A stretch of DNA of 14,949 nt from Chitinophagaceae bacterium (GCA_025455205.1 JALOMZ010000008.1:1-14949); one strand, 5' to 3'; counted from the stretch's first letter, positions 7,688-14,776 are shown. Translations and numbers: made by a program. Notes: generated from the letters alone by a model not told the origin.

Positions 7688-9265
7688 ATGGGAACTCCCT
7701 TAGCCAATAAAGGCCTGCATTGGCAGCATATGCTGTCTTCACCGGTAGCCCCAGCCGCCGGATCGGATGAAGAGAAGGAACTGTTCCGCCACTTGCAGGA
7801 CCAGCTGGCCGACCAGTTTGAGCACGCTTTCCCCGACAAGCTGGCGCCCAAAACGGTGATCATTATTCCCAGTCTTACCCTGGACCAGGAGATCCTCCAA
7901 AAGATCGAAGGCATTGTGCATTATGAGGAGCGCATGCTTTGCATGCTTATGCTGCTGCGCATGCCCCGCACCCAGGTGGTATTTGTTACCAGCGTGCCCA
8001 TTGCACCAGTGATTGTGGATTATTACCTGCACCTGCTGCCCGGCATCACCGGCGACCATGCCCGCCAGCGGCTTACCCTGCTGAGTTGCTTCGATGCCTC
8101 GCCGGTGCCGCTAACCCAGAAGATCCTGGACCGACCCAGGCTCATGCAGCGCATCCAGCAATGCATACCACCGGGCCATGCTGCCCACATGACCTGCTTC
8201 AATGTGACGCCATTGGAGCGAACGCTTTCGGTGAAGCTGAACCTGCCGCTCTACGGTTGCGATCCCGACCTCTTTTCCCTGGGCAACAAAAGCAACGGGC
8301 GCAAACTGTTCCGGGAATGTGGCCTGAAGGTGCCCGACGGGTTCGAAGACCTGAATACGGAAGTGGAGATAGCCGAGGCCCTGGTGGCGCTCAAGAAGCA
8401 GCATCCAAACCTCAAGCGCGCCGTGGTCAAGATCAACGAAGGCTTCTCCGGTGAAGGGAATGCCATCTTCCGCTATCCCGATGGCATTGACCCGCACCGC
8501 TTTTCGCCGCAGGTGCTGCTGCCCATTTTGCCCCGCCAACTAACGGTGGTGGCGCGCAACCTTTCCTGGGAAACCTTCCTGGAAAAATTTGCTGCCATGG
8601 GCGGTATTGTAGAGGCTTTTATGCAGGCAAAGGAAACGGCTTCTCCTTCTGTGCAATGCCGAATCAACCCCTTGGGGAAATGCGATATCATCAGCACCCA
8701 CGACCAGGTGCTGGGCGGCGAAGACAACCAGGTATTCCTGGGAGCGTATTTCCCGGCAAGGCAGGATTATGCCGTGCAGCTGGCAGAGCTGACCATGCCC
8801 CTGGCTGAGAAACTGCGCGATAAGGGGGTCATTGGACGGTTTGGTGTAGACTTCCTGTCGCTGAAGGATGAGGAGGGCCAATGGCAGCATTATGCCCTGG
8901 AAATCAACCTGCGTAAGGGCGGCACTACCCATCCGTACGTTATGCTGAACTACCTGACCGATGGCGTGTACCAGGCCGACCAGGGCCGGTACATCATCCG
9001 CAGCGGTCAGGAGCGGTATTATTTCAGTACAGATAACCTGGTAAACCCCTGTTACCGTGGTCTCATTCCCCATGATCTGATTGATATTGCCATGGACAAT
9101 GAGCTGATGTATAACGGCGCCTCGCAGGAAGGGGTGATGTTCCACATTATTGGCGCCCTCAGCGAATATGGCAAGCTGGGCGTGCTGAGCATCGGCAAAA
9201 CACGCGAAGATGCCCGCCGCTACTACGACCGCACGAAAGAGGTGCTCCTCAACAATTGTGTCTGA
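7688..9265 (+). CDS. ATP-grasp ligase, PGM1-related (carboxylate-amine/peptide ligase type)
   Basis: A 525-residue cytoplasmic protein of the group often labelled peptide ligase PGM1-related, after an ATP-grasp ligase of pheganomycin synthesis. ATP-grasp enzymes activate a carboxylate as acyl phosphate and join it to an amine or thiol. Visible parts are an N-terminal domain of about 195 residues with VIIIPSLTLDQEIL and PRTQVVFVTS, the linker GNKSNGRKLFRECGL (199-213) as seen at the start of ATP-grasp modules, RAVVKINEGFSGEGNAIFRY (244-263) with likely ATP-binding K248 and a glycine loop, GIVEAFM (306-312), RFGVDFLSL (384-392) and ALEINLRKGGTTHP (403-416) with Mg-binding E405 and N407. About 110 residues follow the core. 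The substrate is unknown. An ATG at 7631 would add 19 residues; 7688 is preferred as a better cytosolic N-terminus. Confidence 0.78.
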   Translation: MGTPLANKGLHWQHMLSSPVAPAAGSDEEKELFRHLQDQLADQFEHAFPDKLAPKTVIIIPSLTLDQEILQKIEGIVHYEERMLCMLMLLRMPRTQVVFVTSVPIAPVIVDYYLHLLPGITGDHARQRLTLLSCFDASPVPLTQKILDRPRLMQRIQQCIPPGHAAHMTCFNVTPLERTLSVKLNLPLYGCDPDLFSLGNKSNGRKLFRECGLKVPDGFEDLNTEVEIAEALVALKKQHPNLKRAVVKINEGFSGEGNAIFRYPDGIDPHRFSPQVLLPILPRQLTVVARNLSWETFLEKFAAMGGIVEAFMQAKETASPSVQCRINPLGKCDIISTHDQVLGGEDNQVFLGAYFPARQDYAVQLAELTMPLAEKLRDKGVIGRFGVDFLSLKDEEGQWQHYALEINLRKGGTTHPYVMLNYLTDGVYQADQGRYIIRSGQERYYFSTDNLVNPCYRGLIPHDLIDIAMDNELMYNGASQEGVMFHIIGALSEYGKLGVLSIGKTREDARRYYDRTKEVLLNNCV

Positions 9266-9322
9266 TCAAATGGTTGCAGGTTTTCTGCCTGGCCGGGTGA
9301 GGCATCGGCATGTGCCTTCCGT

Positions 9323-10054
9323 TTACCGGGAAAGCAGTTGTTGGGCCTTTACCAGGTCTTCCGGGGTGTCAATTTCCACGCCCATATAATCTGATACCAC
9401 CATCTTCAGGGGAATGCCATGCTCCAGGTAGCGGAGGCACTCAATTTTTTCAGCAGCTTCCAGGGGCGTAATGGCCCATTGGGTGAATTGCATCAGGGCC
9501 TGCTTGCGGAAGGCATATACCCCTATATGCTCATAATAAACAGGAGACACGGCTTTGTCGCGGTGGTAGGGGATGGGTGAACGGCTGAACAGTAGGCTGT
9601 TCATGTTCAGGTCAACCGCCACTTTCACATAATTGGGATCGGCAATGTTATCCGGGTGGGAGAGTACCTGCATGAGGCTGGCCACCTGCACCTGTGCGCC
9701 TGCAGCTCCTGCAAAAACACGCAGTAGTTTTTCGAGGGGTTCTTTTTTCACAAAGGGTTCATCGCCCTGCACGTTCACTACAATGTCCACGTCCATGTCG
9801 GCTACGGCTTCGGCAATGCGGTCGCTGCCGCTTTCGTGCGGCCGGAGGCTCATTTTGGCGCGGCCGCCATGCTGCACTATTTCCTCATAAATGACCTCAC
9901 TGTCCGTCACCACCATCACTTCGTCAAACAGGCCGGTGGCCACGGTGTTGTCGTAGGTATGGCGGATCACGGTCTTGTTGCCCAGCAACTGCATCAGTTT
10001 GGCCGGGAACCGGGTGGCGGCATAGCGGGCCGGTATCATGGCAATGGTTTTCAT
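9323..10054 (-). CDS. kdsB: 3-deoxy-manno-octulosonate cytidylyltransferase (KdsB)
   Basis: A 243-residue cytoplasmic enzyme that joins CTP and Kdo (or 8-amino-Kdo) to give the CMP-sugar used by the lipid A Kdo transferase. Typical motifs are all present: IPARYAATRFPAKLMQLLG at the N-terminus (nucleotide binding), LRPHESGSDRIAEAV, VNVQGDEPF (Mg/CTP site), YYEHIGVYAFRK, EKIECLRYLEHG and GVEIDTPEDL at the end. Length is that of the family. It lies last in a minus-strand set with recX and the thiamine-binding-type protein, with a 42-bp gap before it, so co-transcription is plausible. With kdnB nearby, the natural substrate may be Kdo8N, as known for the Shewanella enzyme; the sequence alone cannot decide. 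No convincing terminator was seen in the 57-bp gap to the convergent ATP-grasp gene. Confidence 0.95.
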   Translation of the reverse strand: MKTIAMIPARYAATRFPAKLMQLLGNKTVIRHTYDNTVATGLFDEVMVVTDSEVIYEEIVQHGGRAKMSLRPHESGSDRIAEAVADMDVDIVVNVQGDEPFVKKEPLEKLLRVFAGAAGAQVQVASLMQVLSHPDNIADPNYVKVAVDLNMNSLLFSRSPIPYHRDKAVSPVYYEHIGVYAFRKQALMQFTQWAITPLEAAEKIECLRYLEHGIPLKMVVSDYMGVEIDTPEDLVKAQQLLSR

Positions 10055-10096
10055 GGTAGCGGGTGTTTTATGGCTTGCAGGGTTGCCGGACGCAAC

Positions 10097-10393
10097 TTAG
10101 CGATGTTTTTCAGTTTTTGGCCGCATCAAACTGTCGGCACCTGCCTTTCCATGCAGCTGGATGTTCAGCAGCCATTCGGCCTTTGGCTGGCCGGCCATAT
10201 GGTGGTGTAACTGCCCCAGCAACTGCATCACCTGTTCAAAACTGCCCTCCACACTGGTGCCAAAAGGGCCCACCTCAAAGGGCAGCCCGGAAGCACGGAT
10301 GATTCGGATGGCCTCATCAATATGGGCAATGGCCTCCGGGGCAGGGGCCAGGGGGACCAGCTGTATGGAAGCGTTGATAATGGGTGTTTGCAT
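10097..10393 (-). CDS. Thiamine-binding-type small protein (MTH1187/YqgV family)
   Basis: A 98-residue cytoplasmic protein with the small ferredoxin-like fold of the thiamine-binding (DUF77) family: NASIQLVPLAP as the first strand, EAIRIIRASGLPFEVGPFGT as helix and strand, and SVEGSFEQVMQLLGQLHHHM as second helix. Family members form tetramers and some bind thiamine or a related compound; the role is not well known. About 20 residues at the C-terminus (HGKAGADSLMRPKTEKHR) are polar and probably disordered. The gene sits between recX (64-bp gap) and kdsB (42-bp gap) on the same strand, with no terminator in either gap. No thiamine riboswitch was recognised upstream. Confidence 0.8.
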   Translation of the reverse strand: MQTPIINASIQLVPLAPAPEAIAHIDEAIRIIRASGLPFEVGPFGTSVEGSFEQVMQLLGQLHHHMAGQPKAEWLLNIQLHGKAGADSLMRPKTEKHR

Positions 10394-10457
10394 GGATAGT
10401 ATTTTATTGTCAGTCTAGCGGGGCGCCGATTTCACAGGGAACAGTGTTAGGCGAAAC

Positions 10458-10940
10458 TCAGTCTTCCCGTTGCAGCTGTTGCAGCACCTGCAGCACCGCC
10501 GATCCGGAGAATCCTTTCTGGAGCAGGTAGTTCCGGGTTTTGGACCAGCGCTGTGCGGGGGTACCCTGCCGCACCGATTGCCATTTGGCGCGGGCCAGCT
10601 TGTTCAGCGTGAGCTGGTAGTCATCGTCGGGTATCTCCTCCATGGCTTTGCGTATGCAATAGTCGCTCACCTGCTTTTGCCGCAGGGCGTATTCTATCTT
10701 CTGCCGTCCCCATTTTTTCAGGCGGAAATGGCCGCCGGCAAACTGCCGGGCAAAGCGCTCCTCATTCAGGAAGTCTTCTTCAATCAGCCGGGCAATGATG
10801 GTATCGGCTTCCGCAGGGGTGAGTCCGGCCGCACGCAGCTTCTGGAATACCTCCTGCTGGCAGCGCTCCTGGTAGGCGCACCAGCCCTTCATCTTTTCCC
10901 AGGCCTGCGCCGGGGTCAGCCTGTTTTCCCGTTCGTTCAT
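10458..10940 (-). CDS. recX: RecX family regulatory protein
   Basis: A 160-residue cytoplasmic protein of the RecX family, small all-helical proteins that bind RecA filaments and usually limit RecA activity. It shows the tandem three-helix repeats: AWEKMKGWCAYQERCQQEV with LRAAGLTPAEADTIIARLIE (repeat 1), DFLNEERFARQFAGGHFR with LKKWGRQKIEYALRQKQVSD (repeat 2, the most conserved RecX block) and KTRNYLLQKGFSGSAVLQVL (repeat 3). Length is normal. The ATG at 10940 gives a proper N-terminus. It is the first gene of the recX, thiamine-binding-type, kdsB set and is divergent from dnaN across 150 bp. TAAATTG on the minus strand (plus 10949-10955) resembles a -7 box but lies very close to the start. 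recA is not in the window. Confidence 0.9.
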   Translation of the reverse strand: MNERENRLTPAQAWEKMKGWCAYQERCQQEVFQKLRAAGLTPAEADTIIARLIEEDFLNEERFARQFAGGHFRLKKWGRQKIEYALRQKQVSDYCIRKAMEEIPDDDYQLTLNKLARAKWQSVRQGTPAQRWSKTRNYLLQKGFSGSAVLQVLQQLQRED

Positions 10941-11000
10941 CTGCCCCGCAATTTATTAACAGGCTGTATTTTCGGCAGGAATAACCCAAAAAAATTGCTT

Positions 11001-11027
11001 TAGGTTTGTTTGGGACCTGCATCTTTG
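11001..11027 (+). promoter_or_regulatory. Candidate dnaN promoter
   Basis: TAGGTTTG at 11001-11008 matches the Bacteroidota -7 consensus exactly. A second, one-mismatch box CATCTTTG lies at 11020-11027 with a TTG at 10995-10997 suitably placed (22 bp) as its -33. Either would start transcription before the ATG at 11091, giving a leader of about 60-80 nt, and would make the upstream in-frame codon at 11010 unlikely as the start. Confidence 0.45.
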
Positions 11028-11090
11028 CGGAAAGGCCTCCCCGGGAGCCGCCTCCAAAACAGACACCCGCTTACGCAAAAAAATGCCGAT

Positions 11091-12206
11091 ATGAAGTTTA
11101 TCGTTTCCTCATCGTTATTGTTGAAACAACTGCAACAGATCAATGGTGTTATCCAGGCCAACAACGTGCTTCCCATCCTGGAAGACTTCCTGTTTGAAGT
11201 AGAGAAAAGCCAGCTCACCGTAACCGCCACCGACCTGGAAACCGTGATGCGGGTAACCCTGGATGTGGAGGCAAAGGACAGCGGCAAAGTGTGCGTGCCG
11301 GCCAAGATCCTGATGGATTCGCTGAAGAACCTGCCCGACCAGCCCCTCACTTTCAATATCGACAAGAACTATGGCATCGAACTCACCAGCGACAGCGGCA
11401 AGTATAAGGTGATGGGTGAAAACCCCGACAACTTCCCCAAGGAACCATCGGCTGATGATACCAACAGCTTCACCATGACCAGCACCGGCCTGGTGACCGC
11501 CATCAACAAGACCCTCTTTGCCGTGAGCAGCGATGACCTGCGGCCTGCCATGACCGGCGTATTCTTCGAACTGCTGAAAGACGGCCTGCAGTTTGTGGCT
11601 ACCGATGCCCACCGCCTGGTACGCTACAAGCGCACCGATGTGGCCTGCCCCAAGACCGATTCTTTCATTGTTCCTAAAAAGCCCCTCAACCTGTTGAAGA
11701 GCGCCCTGCCCGACAACGAGGATGAGATCACCGTGAGCTACAACGCCAATCACCTCTTTGTGGTGCATGGTACTACCCAGATGAGCTGCCGCCTCATTGA
11801 TGCCCGCTTCCCCGACTACAAGGTGGTGATCCCGGCCGACAACCCCTATAAAATGAGCGTTAGCAAGAGCGACTTCCAGCAGGCGCTGCGCCGCGTGAGC
11901 ATCTTCAGTAACAAGAGCACCAACCAGGTGGCCCTTACCATCACAGGCAGCCAGCTGCAACTGCAGGCCCAGGATATCGACTTCAGCTTTGAAGGTTCCG
12001 AACGCATGCCCTGCCAGTACAATGGCCAGGACCTGCAGATTGCCTTCAACGCCAAGTTCCTCATTGAAATGCTCAACGCCGCCGACACCCAGGAAGTGGT
12101 GATGGAGCTGAGCACGCCTACCAAGGCCGGTATCATCAAGCCCACCGAGCAGGGCGACAGCGAAGAACTACTTATGCTGGTGATGCCGCTGATGTTGAAC
12201 AGCTGA
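11091..12206 (+). CDS. dnaN: DNA polymerase III subunit beta (sliding clamp)
   Basis: A 371-residue clamp that forms a ring dimer around DNA and tethers polymerase III and repair enzymes. It begins MKFIVSSSLLLKQLQQINGV and contains the expected blocks: LPILEDFLFEV, ATDLETVMRV, LKNLPDQPL, FAVSSDDLRPAMTGVFFEL, FVATDAHRLVRYK, and the C-terminal LLMLVMPLML that forms part of the partner-binding cleft. Length matches the family (about 366-375). The reading frame extends upstream to 11010, but homologues start at MKF and promoter boxes lie in that extension. It is followed by a strong intrinsic terminator and is probably monocistronic. dnaA and gyrB are not in the window, so a chromosome-origin context is not shown. 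Confidence 0.97.
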   Translation: MKFIVSSSLLLKQLQQINGVIQANNVLPILEDFLFEVEKSQLTVTATDLETVMRVTLDVEAKDSGKVCVPAKILMDSLKNLPDQPLTFNIDKNYGIELTSDSGKYKVMGENPDNFPKEPSADDTNSFTMTSTGLVTAINKTLFAVSSDDLRPAMTGVFFELLKDGLQFVATDAHRLVRYKRTDVACPKTDSFIVPKKPLNLLKSALPDNEDEITVSYNANHLFVVHGTTQMSCRLIDARFPDYKVVIPADNPYKMSVSKSDFQQALRRVSIFSNKSTNQVALTITGSQLQLQAQDIDFSFEGSERMPCQYNGQDLQIAFNAKFLIEMLNAADTQEVVMELSTPTKAGIIKPTEQGDSEELLMLVMPLMLNS

Positions 12207-12232
12207 TAAGTCCAGACTATCTTAAGTTTATG

Positions 12233-12270
12233 TAAAAGCGCGCTCCAACCGGAAGCGCGCTTTTATTTTT
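12233..12270 (+). terminator. Rho-independent terminator of dnaN
   Basis: TAAAAGCGCGCT (12233-12244) pairs perfectly over 12 bp with AGCGCGCTTTTA (12254-12265) around a 9-nt loop, and is followed by TTTTT. It begins 26 bp after the dnaN stop codon. The GC-rich core and U-tract are textbook. Confidence 0.93.
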
Positions 12271-12271
12271 G
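12264..12271 (+). promoter_or_regulatory. Candidate -7 element overlapping the dnaN terminator U-tract
   Basis: TATTTTTG is an exact TAnnTTTG match and ends 4 bp before the ATG at 12276. Six of its eight bases belong to the stem end and U-tract of the dnaN terminator. If used, transcription would start at or next to the ATG, giving a leaderless or nearly leaderless mRNA. T-rich DNA can match by chance, and no -33 TTTG is visible at the right distance. Confidence 0.3.
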
Positions 12272-12275
12272 ACAC

Positions 12276-12689
12276 ATGCATATTTCTTGGCAGGTCAGAA
12301 AGCGAATCGCCCATCCCATACTATGGGTGCTGCTGGTCATGCTGTGTAATGCATTCATGAATGCGGATGTTCATCCTTTACCGCCTGCACCGGCCACCTT
12401 TTCGCACACTTCAATCGGCTTTGATGATATCGACAGCATGGCTGAATGGCTGTATGAAACGCTGCAGGAAGAAAACGTGGTGTGGCACGACCTGGAGGGA
12501 GAGGAGCAGGATGAACAGTCGCAGGATCCCCCGAAAGTAAAAACCGGACTTTTCTGCGAAGACCGCGTGGGGACGACCCTGCGCCTTGCCACACCCGACC
12601 ATGTTGCCTGCGTTCCGCTTGCCATGGGTGGGGTATCTCTTGGTTTCCGGGTCATATTACTGCCGCCTCCCGACAGCATCTCTTGCTGA
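12276..12689 (+). CDS. Small exported acidic protein of unknown function
   Basis: A 137-residue protein not recognised as a known family. A signal peptide is likely at residues 1-30: basic QVRKRIAH, hydrophobic PILWVLLVMLCNAF, then MNA before DVHP. The mature part starts with a Pro-rich segment (HPLPPAPATF) followed by a helical acidic stretch (DSMAEWLYETLQEENVVWHD, then EGEEQDEQSQ) and a more hydrophobic end with LLPPPDSISC, a terminal cysteine. No catalytic motif is visible. The ATG lies 5 bp after the T-run of the dnaN terminator, so any leader is extremely short; a downstream start is possible but would remove the signal peptide. The following gene is on the same strand 106 bp away and the two may form a functional pair. 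Confidence 0.65.
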   Translation: MHISWQVRKRIAHPILWVLLVMLCNAFMNADVHPLPPAPATFSHTSIGFDDIDSMAEWLYETLQEENVVWHDLEGEEQDEQSQDPPKVKTGLFCEDRVGTTLRLATPDHVACVPLAMGGVSLGFRVILLPPPDSISC

Positions 12690-12710
12690 TCATTTACCCG
12701 TGTACATTTT
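12683..12710 (+). promoter_or_regulatory. Candidate promoter for the 12796 gene
   Basis: TTG at 12683-12685 and TACATTTT at 12703-12710 (one mismatch to TAnnTTTG) are 17 bp apart, a spacing compatible with the Bacteroidota -33/-7 pair. It overlaps the last codons of the upstream gene. Transcription would start near 12715, giving a leader of about 80 nt that includes the hairpin at 12733-12750. Confidence 0.3.
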
Positions 12711-12732
12711 CCGGGTTCAAGTGCCGGAGCCC

Positions 12733-12750
12733 CTGGAAGGAGGCTTCCAG
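12733..12750 (+). other. Leader hairpin upstream of the 12796 gene
   Basis: CTGGAAG (12733-12739) and CTTCCAG (12744-12750) form a perfect 7-bp stem with a GAGG tetraloop. No T-run follows, so it is not an intrinsic terminator. It may stabilise a processed mRNA end or sit in the 5' leader of the next gene. The loop GAGG resembles a Shine-Dalgarno core but is 45 bp from the ATG. Confidence 0.4.
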
Positions 12751-12795
12751 CTGGCATGCTCTAAACCAATATGTTAATCTATTAATTCAGAATCT

Positions 12796-13671
12796 ATGCA
12801 TAAATTTATGCTGATAGGTGTTTTGTCATTTATTCATTTACACAGCCTGCGGGCCCAATTTGCAGATAGCACCCATGCAGCAGCCGACAGCGCCTATATC
12901 GCAACAATTGAAAAGATGAAGGGCCTGCCAAAAGTGCTGCACGCAGAGCCATTGTTTATTGACCTGATACGCGACCTGGGAGCCCGCAAGGGAGAAAAGG
13001 AATGGAACTTTGGTACAGGCATTACTGATAACCGGTACTACGATGCTTACACTGCGTTGGTTGAGTATGAATGGGCTCCGGTTAACCGATTGGGATTGGA
13101 AGTGGAATTGCCGTTTACTTTTTACTACCGTACCGATGGACGACACAACGGCGTAGCGGCGCCCGGAAATCGGCTCAATAGCCTCAAACTGGCTGCCCAA
13201 TACACATTCCTGGTTCACGAATCATCCAGGGTTTCTATGGCGGCTGGGTATCTTCATGAATTTGAGCTGCCACCTTTCAGAGAGTATGGCAAGTCTGATA
13301 TGCTGCAGGGTCATCTGGCCAGTCCTTTTGTGGTGGCAGCAAAACGCTGGGGGCACAACTGGCATACGTTGCTCTATTGCGGCCCGCTGTTTCATTTCAA
13401 TGGCCAAACACAATATTGGCAAACGAGTGGTCAGTTACACCTCAACTTCCATTACATGCTGCCAGGAACCCGGAATTTCGTTGGCCTGGAATGCAATACC
13501 TATCATTCGGCCAGTGACTTCGATATGACCCTTCGCCCCCAGATGCGTTTGAGTTTGTCTGACAATCTTTTGGTGGGAATTGTGGGAGGTATCCCTGTGA
13601 GGCGCGAGAATCAGCGCTTGAGTTCGTTCATTCGGATCATTTACGAACCCGGGCATCGGCATCGCAAATGA
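12796..13671 (+). CDS. Secreted, outer-membrane-barrel-like protein with HAEPLFIDLIRDLGARKGEK signature
   Basis: A 291-residue protein with a signal peptide (MHKFMLIGVLSFIHLHSLRA before QFADS). Near residue 50 it has the block HAEPLFIDLIRDLGARKGEK, which I recognise as conserved in Bacteroidota proteins that are sometimes given an implausible purine-synthesis product name. The rest is a run of amphipathic beta strands with many aromatic residues, such as YTALVEYEWAPVNRLGLEVE, LPFTFYYR, SLKLAAQYTFLV and QLHLNFHYMLPG. It ends in a strand (SFIRIIYEPG) with a short basic tail. A small outer-membrane beta barrel is the best reading of this pattern. Substrate or role is unknown. It follows the small acidic exported protein, and may have its own promoter at 12683-12710. 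Confidence 0.65.
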   Translation: MHKFMLIGVLSFIHLHSLRAQFADSTHAAADSAYIATIEKMKGLPKVLHAEPLFIDLIRDLGARKGEKEWNFGTGITDNRYYDAYTALVEYEWAPVNRLGLEVELPFTFYYRTDGRHNGVAAPGNRLNSLKLAAQYTFLVHESSRVSMAAGYLHEFELPPFREYGKSDMLQGHLASPFVVAAKRWGHNWHTLLYCGPLFHFNGQTQYWQTSGQLHLNFHYMLPGTRNFVGLECNTYHSASDFDMTLRPQMRLSLSDNLLVGIVGGIPVRRENQRLSSFIRIIYEPGHRHRK

Positions 13672-13754
13672 TACTGTTAATGGAGCTGAGAAATGTTTCT
13701 GCTTTATTTTTATTTGGTGGTTGCTTGTAAGGCAGCCTGCACAATGCTTGCTTT

Positions 13755-14723
13755 ATGCTGGAAAATGTTATTACCTTTTTTGAAGGCCTCGAAAGCCGTC
13801 CGCTGGTGCGGCTGCTGTTTGTGGTAGTGCCTATTCTGCTGCTTTGGTTCCTGGAGAATGGCTTTCCGCTGCAGTCCATGCATTACCGCAGAAGCAAGGG
13901 CCGGCACGCACTGATCAACTTCATCTTCACGTTCATGCATTTCATTGTACATGGTGCCCTGGCCTTTGCCCTGGTATGGGTGAGCGACTGGTGCCAGCAG
14001 CAACAGTTCGGGCTGGTGCACTGGATGGGTATTTCATCGGCCTGGGGCATCATCATGGCCGGCATACTCAGCATGGACTTTGCCGGCGGCTGGCTGGTGC
14101 ATTGGGTGGAACACAAAGTGCCCTTGTTCTGGCGGATCCATATTGTGCATCATGCCGATAACAATGTGGATGTAAGCACCGGCCTGCGGCACCATCCGCT
14201 GGAAGCGCTGAACCGCTGGGTGTTCTTCATTGCCGGGGTTTGGGTTATGGGACTGCCGGTGTACGCTATCATGATAGGGCAGACCTTCATGAGTATGTTC
14301 ACCATGTTCACCCACGCCAATATCCGCCTGCCGGAACAACTGGACAAGGCCATCAGCTGGGTATTTGTGAGTCCGAACATGCACAAAGTGCATCACCACT
14401 GGAAGCAGCCTTTTACTGACAGTAATTATGGTACAGCCCTCAGCATCTGGGACCGCCTGCTGGGTACTTTCCGCTATATGCCGCCTGCGGAAATCCGATA
14501 TGGCCTCGACCGGTATTACGACAATGCCCGCGATGAAGATTTTGGTACGCTGGTGAAGAGCCCGTTTGAAGATGCGGCTGTGGTGACGCCGCCTTACTTC
14601 GCTGGGGGTGTCTGCTCACCCCTTAGGGTGACTGACACCGGGATGGGATCTTGCCTCCGAATTCCTTGTCAGACACCCTGCGGGTGTGCAGACAAGGGTG
14701 GTAGGTGTCTGTTCACCCCCTAG
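13755..14723 (+). CDS. Fatty acid hydroxylase/sterol desaturase family membrane protein with repeat-derived C-terminus
   Basis: A 322-residue integral membrane di-iron oxygenase that should hydroxylate or desaturate a lipid. Hydrophobic segments are near residues 15-33, 50-77, 93-115, 155-175 and 177-186. The histidine clusters of the superfamily are present: H116-WVE-H120, H129-IV-HH133, HH146-147 and H210-KV-HHH213-215, plus H187. Ordinary family sequence continues to about residue 280 (FGTLVKSPFEDAAVVTPP). From G285, whose codon is the first three bases of the first REP-like repeat, the remaining 38 residues (GVCSPLRVTDTG onwards, unusually rich in Cys and Gly) are encoded by the repeat cluster, and the TAG stop at 14721-14723 lies inside the last repeat. 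The catalytic part is intact, so the enzyme may still work. The ATG at 13755 gives the expected short N-terminus. No clear -7 box was found in the 83 bp upstream. Confidence 0.85.
   Translation: MLENVITFFEGLESRPLVRLLFVVVPILLLWFLENGFPLQSMHYRRSKGRHALINFIFTFMHFIVHGALAFALVWVSDWCQQQQFGLVHWMGISSAWGIIMAGILSMDFAGGWLVHWVEHKVPLFWRIHIVHHADNNVDVSTGLRHHPLEALNRWVFFIAGVWVMGLPVYAIMIGQTFMSMFTMFTHANIRLPEQLDKAISWVFVSPNMHKVHHHWKQPFTDSNYGTALSIWDRLLGTFRYMPPAEIRYGLDRYYDNARDEDFGTLVKSPFEDAAVVTPPYFAGGVCSPLRVTDTGMGSCLRIPCQTPCGCADKGGRCLFTP
14607..14639. repeat. REP-like imperfect palindrome, copy 1
   Basis: A 33-bp element: outer arms GGTGTC and GACACC, inner arms TCACCC and GGGTGA, a small asymmetric internal loop (TGC against CT) and a 4-nt loop CTTA. 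It differs from the copy at 14704-14736 at only two positions and lies in the same orientation. It encodes residues 285-295 of the desaturase reading frame. Confidence 0.85.
14664..14697. repeat. REP-like imperfect palindrome, divergent middle element
   Basis: CCTTGTC (14664-14670) pairs with GACAAGG (14691-14697), and inside it ACACCC (14673-14678) pairs with GGGTGT (14682-14687) around a TGC loop, with an AG/GCA internal loop. The plan is the same as in the 33-bp repeats (outer stem, internal loop, CACCC/GGGTG core), but the outer stem differs and the loop is shorter. It lies 24 bp after copy 1 and 2 bp before the extended stem of copy 2. Confidence 0.7.
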
Positions 14724-14740
14724 GGTGACTGACACCTACC
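14700..14740. repeat. REP-like imperfect palindrome, copy 2 with extended stem
   Basis: The 33-bp core at 14704-14736 repeats copy 1, and the outer stem is extended to 10 bp: GGTAGGTGTC (14700-14709) with GACACCTACC (14731-14740). The TAG stop of the desaturase frame is in its loop. The stem is followed by pyrimidine-rich DNA (CCTTGCCCTTCTTTTG), so in RNA it could also end transcription before the transposase gene. It lies 36 bp before the RAYT start codon. Confidence 0.85.
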
Positions 14741-14776
14741 CCTTGCCCTTCTTTTGTTTTGTTTCTAAATTGGAGC

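Noticed and set aside
9266..9322. Terminator between the convergent ATP-grasp and kdsB genes
   Set aside because: Only a 4-bp stem (GCAG/CTGC) around TTTT was found; too weak to call.
11115..11960. 281-aa open frame on the minus strand
   Set aside because: Antisense to dnaN, a certain gene; no recognisable motif.
14607..14740. Possible CRISPR array
   Set aside because: Only two near-identical units and one divergent hairpin, each strongly palindromic, with irregular spacing and an adjacent RAYT gene; no cas genes.
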